NCBI RefSeq assembly: GCF_015223055.1
Contig: NZ_JADFBX010000001.1
Location: 992,001 to 1,056,000 of the forward strand
Direction: 5' to 3'
Source of the DNA: Pedobacter sp. MC2016-24
Lineage (GTDB): Bacteria > Bacteroidota > Bacteroidia > Sphingobacteriales > Sphingobacteriaceae
Length of the DNA stretch: 64,000 bases
Both the position numbers and the translations under genes were made by a program. This document shows, piece after piece, positions 1 through 6,383 of the stretch (the stretch's first letter is position 1; every line of letters starts with the position of its first letter). Below the pieces are notes generated by a model. It saw only the letters and a program-made list of their open reading frames with translations, was not told the origin of the DNA and did no database searches.

Positions 1-57
1 AACTGGTTACACCAGAATGGGTATTTGCGGGCAATTCACTATATCGCTGGCCATAAA

Positions 58-828
58 TTACCGGCCTTTTTTTTCCTGGCTCTCCTCGTCAAAATCTACG
101 CTCTTCTCAATAGTGCCGGAAATGGTAATCTGGCTGTCTTTGACCAGATCGGGATTTACACGACCCGACTTTAAAGCGTTAAATTTGAAATTCAGATCGC
201 TGATGATCGATATTGAATCGATATACTTTGACTTAGGCACGATATAGCTCCCATAGGGCTTAATTTGCCTGGTAATAACTGAGTCGCCACTGTAATTTTG
301 CTCCAGCTCCGTTGAAGTCTTCAACTTGACACCCTTACTAATGTAAAGTTCGTTGATCTCCTTTAAGTTTTTCCAGGAAATGAGAAAATCCTGATCAAAT
401 TTTCCGGTTTTATCATAGATAATATCATTGTCATTAACTTCTGCCAAAGGGGTTACTTTACCCAAAAAATAAGTCTTTCCATTGGTTAAAACGATTTCAA
501 AGTTATACAGTTTAGCAACCGGCATATTACTGGTGATGTAATTCGTGGTCGTGGTATAATACAATTCCTGTCTTTGATAAAAATCCAGATCGATGTTGTT
601 CACCTTTATTTTGATGGCTCTGTTGGCAATGGTCCGGCCATCTTTGTCGAACAGGTGGATGCTTACTCCATTATCTTTTTGGTCGGTTAGATTCTGAGTG
701 ACCTCAATCCTTGCACCTATTAGCGATAAATCATCTACTTTACCTTCTGATAAGGAAGACTGGCAGGCATGGATGAGCAACAATAAAGGTATGCATAAAA
801 TTTTCAGGGTATGTTTTATATTGATCAT
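58..828 (-). CDS. putative lipoprotein, function unknown
   Basis: A 256-residue protein with an N-terminal hydrophobic stretch ending in a lipobox (LIHAC, Cys at about residue 22), so probably exported and lipid-anchored. The mature part is rich in Asp, Lys, Ile and Ser and looks beta-rich; no catalytic motif or known family is recognised. It lies downstream of, and on the same strand as, the Crp/Fnr-type regulator with a gap of about 54 bases, so the two could be co-transcribed. The C-terminus (DFDEESQEKKGR) is charged. Lipoprotein assignment is well supported; function is not. Confidence 0.75.
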   Translation of the reverse strand: MINIKHTLKILCIPLLLLIHACQSSLSEGKVDDLSLIGARIEVTQNLTDQKDNGVSIHLFDKDGRTIANRAIKIKVNNIDLDFYQRQELYYTTTTNYITSNMPVAKLYNFEIVLTNGKTYFLGKVTPLAEVNDNDIIYDKTGKFDQDFLISWKNLKEINELYISKGVKLKTSTELEQNYSGDSVITRQIKPYGSYIVPKSKYIDSISIISDLNFKFNALKSGRVNPDLVKDSQITISGTIEKSVDFDEESQEKKGR

Positions 829-882
829 CTTGCTTGTTTGGGTTAATGTACAGCAGTATAAGCAGGAAAGTAATACTTTTGT

Positions 883-1458
883 TTACGAAGTCGATGAATT
901 TTGATTTTTTAATGCGCTGTTCAGGCTCCTGATTGTAATGCCTAGATATGCCGCCATTTCCTCTTTTGAAATTTCAATTCCATGTTTTTTCTGCAACTCC
1001 ATCAGCTTCGCTAAACTATATTCTGTTGTGTACAATTGCTGGTAAGAAGCACGGCTCGAAGTATTGACAATGCGTTCAGCATAAACATCCAGCAACAAAT
1101 TGTTTAAACCGATGTCATTTTTAAGCAAATCCGTAAAATACGGTATGGCAATGGCGTATACGGTTACATTTGTCATCGCTTCTACATTACATAAGCAAGG
1201 GATTTTACGGATCAATTCAATTTCGCCTATAATTTCACCTTCGCCCAGAAATTCAAGAATATATTCATTATCATCGTCCTCTGTAAAAAAGCATTTGGTT
1301 AGCCCGCTTTTGATCAGCATAATTTTGGACGTTGTTTCATGCTGTACAAATAGTCTTTCACCTTTTGAAAATGATTTCAGTACGATATCTTCTTTGTGCG
1401 GCTGTGCTTTGTAAAGCTGTTCTAAATAGCTTAAAAAGGATTGATTGGTTCGTAACAT
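883..1458 (-). CDS. Crp/Fnr family transcriptional regulator
   Basis: A 191-residue protein with the cyclic-nucleotide-binding-like fold of Crp/Fnr regulators. Residues about 25-115 form the jelly roll: GERLFVQHE, then GEIIGEIELI, and a VEAMTNVTVYAI strand. A C-terminal helix-turn-helix carries the SKEEMAAYLGITIRSLNSAL segment. Many Bacteroidota members do not bind cAMP, and the usual cAMP-contact Arg/Ser pair is not obvious, so the effector is unknown. The start at 1458 (MLRTNQSF) gives a normal family length. An AGGACA-AA-TGTCCT palindrome lies 10-23 bases upstream of the start and could be an autoregulatory operator. Targets cannot be read from the sequence. Confidence 0.88.
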   Translation of the reverse strand: MLRTNQSFLSYLEQLYKAQPHKEDIVLKSFSKGERLFVQHETTSKIMLIKSGLTKCFFTEDDDNEYILEFLGEGEIIGEIELIRKIPCLCNVEAMTNVTVYAIAIPYFTDLLKNDIGLNNLLLDVYAERIVNTSSRASYQQLYTTEYSLAKLMELQKKHGIEISKEEMAAYLGITIRSLNSALKNQNSSTS

Positions 1459-1467
1459 AGTTTACTC

Positions 1468-1481
1468 AGGACAAATGTCCT
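1468..1481. promoter_or_regulatory. palindrome upstream of crp-like gene, candidate operator
   Basis: AGGACAAATGTCCT has six-base arms separated by two bases. It lies immediately upstream of the Crp/Fnr-family start at 1458. Position and dyad symmetry fit a dimeric regulator site; binding is inferred only. Confidence 0.35.
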
Positions 1482-1536
1482 TTACTAATTTATTGTAAAT
1501 ACTGAATTTTGCCGCCAGAAAATTACAAAAAGTAAA

Positions 1537-1668
1537 ATGAATAACAACATAATAACCATAGCATTTGACGCAGACGGCACCCTATGGCTGCTAAGTTTGG
1601 AGCGTGATGAATTAATTTTACTTTTTACATTAACTCTGCTTAGTATTTCTAAATTTGCCTTCAGCTAA
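1537..1668 (+). pseudogene. remnant of a HAD-family hydrolase (N-terminus only)
   Basis: A 43-codon frame whose first 17 residues (MNNNIITIAFDADGTLW) match the start of HAD-superfamily hydrolases, including motif I (DxDGT) with its nucleophile Asp. Related Bacteroidota proteins continue into a cap domain. Here the reading frame turns at once into unrelated residues (LLSLERDELILL and onward) and stops at 1668. It lies divergent from the Crp-like gene and just before the HIT gene. I read it as the stub left by a deletion that fused motif I to unrelated sequence. A genuine small protein is unlikely, though the ORF itself is intact. Confidence 0.55.
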
Positions 1669-1698
1669 AATTTGAATCAAATTACCTAAAACCAAACT

Positions 1699-2136
1699 AT
1701 GCCTACGCCGATTTCAGAATGCCTGTATTGCCAAAACAATGAAACACTACACCGTTTAATGATTAAAATTGGAGATTTAGAAGTTTCCCAGCTGTTTTTG
1801 TTCAAAGAACAATCACATCCTGGCCGGTGTAACGTGGTTTACAAAGACCACGGGGTTGAGTTTCATGAATTGAGTGACGAGCAACGCAATGCATTTATGA
1901 AAGATGTTGCCAAAGTAGCGAAAGCTATTGCTACGGCATTTAATCCGGATAAGATTAATTATGGTGCATATGCCGACACCATTTCTCATCTACATATGCA
2001 TATTGTCCCTAAGTATAAAGATGGCTATGGCTTTGGTGGAGTTTTTGAAATGAACCCGCAAAAAGTAGCACTTTCTGACGCAGAATATGCCGAAGTTGTT
2101 GAAAAAATTAAGGGGGTGCTTGATTTTGAAGCATAG
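1699..2136 (+). CDS. HIT family protein (histidine triad nucleotide-binding)
   Basis: A 145-residue HIT-domain protein. It carries the histidine triad HLHMHIVPK at about residues 97-105, with His97, His99 and His101 spaced as in the active site of nucleotide hydrolases or transferases of this family. It also has the upstream conserved features: a CLYC pair near residues 9-12, a strand ending in LFLFKEQSHPGRC, and a helix with FNPDKINYG. Family members cleave purine nucleoside phosphoramidates or dinucleoside polyphosphates; the exact substrate is not predictable. Cytosolic, with no signal peptide. It is a single gene, with no same-strand neighbour close enough to be a clear operon partner. 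Confidence 0.93.
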   Translation: MPTPISECLYCQNNETLHRLMIKIGDLEVSQLFLFKEQSHPGRCNVVYKDHGVEFHELSDEQRNAFMKDVAKVAKAIATAFNPDKINYGAYADTISHLHMHIVPKYKDGYGFGGVFEMNPQKVALSDAEYAEVVEKIKGVLDFEA

Positions 2137-2220
2137 CATCCTTCTGCTGAACTGGTGCTATAACAAGTATATAAGAGGAGTATTCCAGGAGTAAAACAGG
2201 CCTATAAGTCCTATCGAACC

Positions 2221-2253
2221 CCTGTTACATTCCTGTTATGTACCTGTTATATC
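2221..2253. repeat. three tandem copies of an 11-bp motif
   Basis: Copies start at 2221, 2232 and 2243: CCTGTTACATT, CCTGTTATGTA and CCTGTTATATC. The first eight bases are almost invariant. It lies in the HIT downstream region. It may belong to a dispersed intergenic repeat family; only this instance is visible in the window. Confidence 0.7.
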
Positions 2254-2429
2254 CCTTTCAGTGTGCCAGCTGAACCGAAGGATTTAGCCGCCGTAAGTAT
2301 GCAGCTAAACCGACCAACAAGCAACAAGATTTTATTGGTTTGTTTTTTTTTGGACAATTTCGTGGGATTTTTTTTATTAAAGCTTAAAGGATACTTTTAA
2401 ACTCGTAAAAGCATACAGTCAATCTACAT

Positions 2430-2559
2430 ATGGAAGAAGTAAGTTTTCATAAACAATTGCATGAACTGAGACGCCAACGAGCTTTTTAACTTGGAAATCC
2501 CTATTGTTGTAAAGAGACTGGAGATAATATCCAATACACTAAAGAGCTCTCGACAGTAA
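2430..2559 (+). pseudogene. possible remnant of an XRE-type helix-turn-helix regulator
   Basis: A 19-codon frame at 2430 (MEEVSFHKQLHELRRQRAF, stop 2487) resembles the first helix of XRE/Cro regulators, which then continue into the helix-turn-helix. Directly after it, in another frame (2491-2559), IPIVVKRLEIISNTLKSS resembles the later helix of such domains (the usual DVVxRIAxxLxIS pattern). The middle is missing and the frame is broken. The similarity is short and by eye, so this is a tentative call. Chance resemblance is the main alternative. Confidence 0.3.
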
Positions 2560-2622
2560 TACCTTTTGCTTTTGATTGAATATAAAATATTTAAATTATA
2601 TTGGCTTAGTTAGAGTCCTCTT

Positions 2623-3291
2623 ATGTTTAGATTATTTAAAAAGAAATTAAAAGAACCGGAAACGTTCCAAAACGACCACCCAAAATATGAATTTACTTGG
2701 CATGAGATAAATGAACATAATCCGTTTAATAAGCGGATTCTTGATATTAGAAGTTTTACACAACATATTCTTGCTTTCACTAAAGATAAATATGTGGCTG
2801 AATTGTTCAATAAGCAAAGGCATAGCATTGGAAAAGAATTGACTAATACTGAAATACCTGAAAGTAAAACTATTAATATTAGCCTTATCTATCCACATAA
2901 TGGTTCAAAAATCGAAGGCGCTGCTTATAAAGCAAAATGTATGGAGGATAAATGGGATATTTACGGCTGGGACGACATTATTTATTTTACCAGAAGCTGG
3001 ACAGGGGAAGTTGTCTATAGAGCATTTATCAGTATTTCGGAGAATAATTTTGAAATCAAAAAAATAGAATACATACCTGACGAGTATAATGAGAATGATC
3101 AATCCCTTGTGGTAAATAATGTTCACTTCCTGATTAAGACACTTGCCTTTAATGCCATTTATCCTCATAAAGTCCCTACGGTTTTAATAAATGACAAAGA
3201 CATAGCTCTATATTCGTTTAGTCTGTTTGGTCATAATTGTTGGTATGCGACTTATGACGACATCCTTGATGTAACAGTAAAAACTAGTTAA
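2623..3291 (+). CDS. hypothetical protein, orphan
   Basis: A 222-residue protein, cytosolic by appearance: no signal peptide or membrane segment, and a basic start (MFRLFKKKLKEPE). It is rich in Asn, Ile, Lys and aromatic residues. Its composition is more AT-driven than the neighbouring genes, which fits recent acquisition. I recognise no family. The aromatic-rich core (YGWDDIIYFTRSWTGEVVYRAF) and the C-terminal YSFSLFGHNCWYATYDD stretch look like a compact alpha/beta fold. It stands alone between degraded sequence on the left and a tRNA on the right. The ATG at 2623 is the first in the frame. An immunity- or defence-associated role would be a guess from context only. Confidence 0.6.
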   Translation: MFRLFKKKLKEPETFQNDHPKYEFTWHEINEHNPFNKRILDIRSFTQHILAFTKDKYVAELFNKQRHSIGKELTNTEIPESKTINISLIYPHNGSKIEGAAYKAKCMEDKWDIYGWDDIIYFTRSWTGEVVYRAFISISENNFEIKKIEYIPDEYNENDQSLVVNNVHFLIKTLAFNAIYPHKVPTVLINDKDIALYSFSLFGHNCWYATYDDILDVTVKTS

Positions 3292-3390
3292 TAAATCCAT
3301 AGAGAATTAGCCTGTCATAACAATAAGAATTATTAAGATAAGGTAATGATTATGTTCGTAATGAGATTTAAAGCATTGAACTCAAAAAAC

Positions 3391-3428
3391 AAAAAAGCCT
3401 TTAAATCTTGCGATCTAAAGGCTTTTTT
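3391..3428 (-). terminator. rho-independent terminator of tRNA-Pro copy 1
   Basis: An inverted repeat (GCCTTTA/TAAAGGC arms extended by GATC-like pairing) with a short loop, flanked by A- and T-runs on both sides, so it could work in both directions. On the minus strand it follows the tRNA gene directly. Confidence 0.8.
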
Positions 3429-3433
3429 GGTTG

Positions 3434-3560
3434 TGTCGGGGTGGCAGGATTCGAACCTACGACCTCCTGCTCCCAAAGCAGGCGCGATACCGGGCTACGC
3501 TACACCCCGAACTGGTATCTGTTTTTACTGGTCAATATTAAACTACTTTTCCAAGTAATT
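3434..3560. repeat. 127-bp direct repeat, left copy (contains tRNA-Pro)
   Basis: Identical base for base to 23317-23443 and in the same orientation. It includes the whole tRNA-Pro gene plus 51 bases of its 5' flank. The match ends abruptly at both sides. Together the two copies bracket block A. In the right-hand copy the flank is the spacer between two tandem tRNA genes, which suggests that the left copy derives from such an array. Confidence 0.92.
3436..3509 (-). tRNA. tRNA-Pro (UGG), copy 1
   Basis: On the minus strand the gene starts CGGGGTGTAGCG and ends with the pairing strand CACCCCG and discriminator A. The anticodon stem CCTGC/GCAGG encloses the loop TTTGGGA, giving anticodon TGG (Pro). 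The T-arm carries the usual GGTTCGAATCC. CCA is not encoded. The 74-base length is normal. It is identical to the two copies near 23.4 kb. Confidence 0.96.
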
Positions 3561-3768
3561 GATGTCGTCCTGGCAGAACAATTTTCGAACCATTTCTTGC
3601 ATGATCTTAAAAAGTTAGCCTCGATATAATAATTTATTAATATTCGATTTTTTTGACTGGCACAAATGTACGTTAATTTAGATACTATTAAAATAATTAA
3701 TTCAGTTTTTATCTAACAAGTTGTTTTTCAATTCAATATTTTATCGGCTGGAAGTTTTTGTTAGCTAG

Positions 3769-4088
3769 TTACTTCCAAAAGTGGATTATAAAAGAAGAAA
3801 ATACAAATAAGCCGATGGTTAGAGGATGCAAGGACATCGTAAAAACCAGCAGAATGATCACCGCCCCCTCTGCTATAGCTTCCAGAAAATGGAAGGAATA
3901 GGAAGTCGAGGGAGAAAGATATCCCTAAGAAAATCGGCCTTGCCCGCAAGCCTGCTTTGAATTTTATTTCGCAGCAGACTTTTGGGGATAAGCAGGTAAA
4001 AAACTAAAAAAAAGATACCTGCGATTATGAAATAACGGCCAATGGTAAGGAGAAAGGCTCAGCTAATGGATTCTAATAGATGGTTCAT
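3769..4088 (-). pseudogene. degraded sterol desaturase / fatty acid hydroxylase-like gene
   Basis: On the minus strand, an ATG at 4088 begins two bases after the stop of the last block A gene. The frame reads MNHLLESIS, then an in-frame TGA, then a membrane segment (GRYFIIAGIFFLVFYLLIPK) and KIQSRLAGKADFLRDI. This resembles the N-terminus of bacterial sterol desaturase family proteins. A +2 frame then continues as FHFLEAIAEGAVIILL with MSLHPLTIGLF, resembling a late segment of the same family, and stops at 3769. The central part, which would carry the histidine-rich di-iron motifs, is missing. So the gene has a nonsense codon, a frameshift and an internal deletion. Family match is by eye. Confidence 0.65.
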
Positions 4089-4090
4089 GG

Positions 4091-6379
4091 TTATTTACGT
4101 TTTCTACGGATTAGCAAAATTAAACCAATCAGGAAGAGCGCTCCGGGAATGACAAAATAATACAAGATCTGAATCGTTTCCGCATTCGTTTTAGTCATCG
4201 TTAAACTGTTGTCTCTAGACGCTGGCCGACTCACCTCTACCGGAAATTCCCCGTAGGAAAACCAGCGAAAAACACTCAGGATTAAGGTGGTATTGTAGGC
4301 TTGCAAATTGTTTCTATTTAGTTCTGCATTGCTAAAAAAGTCAGCATCAGAACTGACAACGATTCGTTGTTCTTTATGATTTACTTTTCTCGTCAGCATC
4401 AATGCTGTTGGAAAGCTCCCCTGCTGGTCGCCATTCATTGGTTCAAATGTCAATGCTGCCGAATCCAGTACAAACTTACCTTTTTTGATCCAACTGGTCT
4501 GGGCATTGCTCATCAACAGTGGATGTACATCGAAAGATTTGTTTTTAACATAGTCTAAGGCAGCTACACCTGGCATAGATACGACCCCGGCATATTGATA
4601 AAAGGCTTGCAAGCTTTGATCCATGGCTACTGCACCGGCTGCAAAATTCGGAGTAACCAGGTCATAAGAATAATCTCTGCTGCGTTGAAGAATCGTTCCC
4701 TTTAACATTTGAACACCCAGCGAATCCAATAAAGGATTGATCACATTTTGCTTACCTGGCTCTCCGGCAATCATTAAATTTCCGCCTTCAGCGATGTATT
4801 TTTGTAACTTTGCTTTGGCTGCAGCCGTATATTCCACCCTGGGATCGGCAATGACCAGAGCCGAAATACCCTTTGGAATCTCCCCATGTTCTAAAGAAAC
4901 GCTGTCCACATCAAATCCCTGGTTAATGAGCGAACTTCTTGAATATTTGTTGTTGAAAAGCACTTTATAATCCCGGTCACCCAGCTTGTCCATGCTACGC
5001 TGATAACCATCCGTTGCAAAGACCACTTTAGGCACAGTGACAGTCAGGCGTTTCAAAGCAGCTGCAATTTCTGCCTCTCCCGGCCAGAATTCTGCATCGG
5101 GAGACGGAAAGGTCCTTAAAAAGGTCGTTTTCCCTTTATACTTCAACTGCATCACCAAACGGGCACTCTCGCCACGTAAATCGATTTGCTTTTTGATCTC
5201 CTGTGGATTCATAAAATCCAAAATATCAATACCCATGATATTTGAGGCCATGTTCACATATTTTTTGAAACTCATTTTCTGCTCAATCAAAAAAGGTGTG
5301 ATTCCTGGAACAGAGTCATAATAGTACACCCATTTGAGGTTAATATTGGGTTTAAAACGCAAATAGGGTTCCCAACGGGCAATATTTGCAATGCGCTCAG
5401 CTGGTGCCACTCTAGTATAAGAATCATCCAGTCCATTGATATATGCAGTTACTTCTACCGGATCTTCGCCCATATCCTTAAGAATCTTCTGGGAACTTTT
5501 GGTAATGGTATTCGTCTTGGTTGCCGTGGCATCGTAATAGGCAATCATCGGCTGCCGGGAACTGAGATAGGCAATGGTTAAACACAACAATAGAATAGCT
5601 ATATATCGAAAAGCTTGTTGTGTTACCGTTTTGGATTGTCTTTCCAATGCTAATTTGGTAATGGTAAAAGTCAGGAACATCCCCGTGATCAGCACATAAT
5701 AAATCACGTCCCTGGTATTCAATAAACCTTCCAGCATGCGTTCCGTACGACTTGGCATAGAAAGACTATGCGTCAGGTCACGGATAAAATCAAGGTCTTG
5801 CCCTATTGTTCCAATATAATTCATAACCGCCAGCATCACAAAGGTACTGATGGCGGCCACTGCCTGGTAAGTCGTTAAACTGGAAACAAAAATCCCGATG
5901 GCAGCATAAGCGCTCATCAGCAGGAAAATTGCCAGTAAAGCCACCAAAATGTGGGGATAATCAAAATGAGGAATATATAAAGCGCCAAGGAGTACAAACA
6001 AAACCAATAAGCCAATGATCATCAGGTTATAGATCAGCATGGCTGCAAATTTCCCATAAATCACCTGGCTTAACTTTACCGGTGAGGAATAAAGCAATTT
6101 AATGCTTCCGCTGCTGGTTTCCCTGCTGATGATACCCATGGTAATCAGTGGGATGTACAGGTAGATAGTTTTTAATATTCCTGCTAAAACTCCCTGACCT
6201 GGCTTCGTAAATAGGGTGCTCGTTAAAAAACTGAGCCCGGGTATACCTGCCAGAGATGGCAGCACCGGCATAGCAGCCATGCTCAATTGCACAAACATTG
6301 CAATGAGTAACAACCAGGCAATGGGTGAATAAAATAGCAGGCTGAGCTCCAGCCTGGCTATCTGTATGATTTTCTTCAT
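4091..6379 (-). CDS. GldF-GldG-like fused ABC permease/auxiliary protein (block A, copy 1)
   Basis: A 762-residue integral membrane protein fusing two parts that are separate in classic gliding loci. Residues 1-260 form an ABC-2-type permease (GldF-like) with several membrane segments and the cytosolic GIISRETSSGSIKLLYSSPV coupling region. Residues about 280-725 form a large extracytoplasmic GldG-like domain (QPMIAYYDATATKTNT, then VVFATDGYQRSMDKLGDRDY, and GGNLMIAGEPGKQ). A final membrane helix ends in RRKRK. It is the last intact gene of block A, four bases after the M16 gene. The partner ATPase should be the GldA-like protein at 14159. The counterpart in block B is at 35110, which it resembles more closely than its own block's second permease. 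Substrate unknown. Confidence 0.88.
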   Translation of the reverse strand: MKKIIQIARLELSLLFYSPIAWLLLIAMFVQLSMAAMPVLPSLAGIPGLSFLTSTLFTKPGQGVLAGILKTIYLYIPLITMGIISRETSSGSIKLLYSSPVKLSQVIYGKFAAMLIYNLMIIGLLVLFVLLGALYIPHFDYPHILVALLAIFLLMSAYAAIGIFVSSLTTYQAVAAISTFVMLAVMNYIGTIGQDLDFIRDLTHSLSMPSRTERMLEGLLNTRDVIYYVLITGMFLTFTITKLALERQSKTVTQQAFRYIAILLLCLTIAYLSSRQPMIAYYDATATKTNTITKSSQKILKDMGEDPVEVTAYINGLDDSYTRVAPAERIANIARWEPYLRFKPNINLKWVYYYDSVPGITPFLIEQKMSFKKYVNMASNIMGIDILDFMNPQEIKKQIDLRGESARLVMQLKYKGKTTFLRTFPSPDAEFWPGEAEIAAALKRLTVTVPKVVFATDGYQRSMDKLGDRDYKVLFNNKYSRSSLINQGFDVDSVSLEHGEIPKGISALVIADPRVEYTAAAKAKLQKYIAEGGNLMIAGEPGKQNVINPLLDSLGVQMLKGTILQRSRDYSYDLVTPNFAAGAVAMDQSLQAFYQYAGVVSMPGVAALDYVKNKSFDVHPLLMSNAQTSWIKKGKFVLDSAALTFEPMNGDQQGSFPTALMLTRKVNHKEQRIVVSSDADFFSNAELNRNNLQAYNTTLILSVFRWFSYGEFPVEVSRPASRDNSLTMTKTNAETIQILYYFVIPGALFLIGLILLIRRKRK

Positions 6380-6383
6380 GTTT

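Larger units (their letters stand above)
2137..2622. other. AT-rich intergenic region with repeats and gene debris
   Basis: 486 bases between the HIT gene and the orphan gene at 2623. It holds three tandem 11-mers of the form CCTGTTAYRTA (2221-2253), a near-perfect 12-base direct repeat (CAGCTGAACCGA at 2267 and CAGCTAAACCGA at 2302), T-runs around 2340-2375, and the possible XRE-type remnant at 2430-2559. No intact gene or RNA is seen. Confidence 0.7.

Noticed and set aside
3346..3629. Plus-strand ORFs reading through tRNA-Pro copy 1 (and 23324-23569 through copies 2 and 3)
   Set aside because: Translations such as AGFEPTTSC arise from the tRNA complement itself and are a known annotation artefact.
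3761..3949. 62-codon minus-strand ORF
   Set aside because: It lies in a third frame within the desaturase-like remnant, has no family character and no initiation context.
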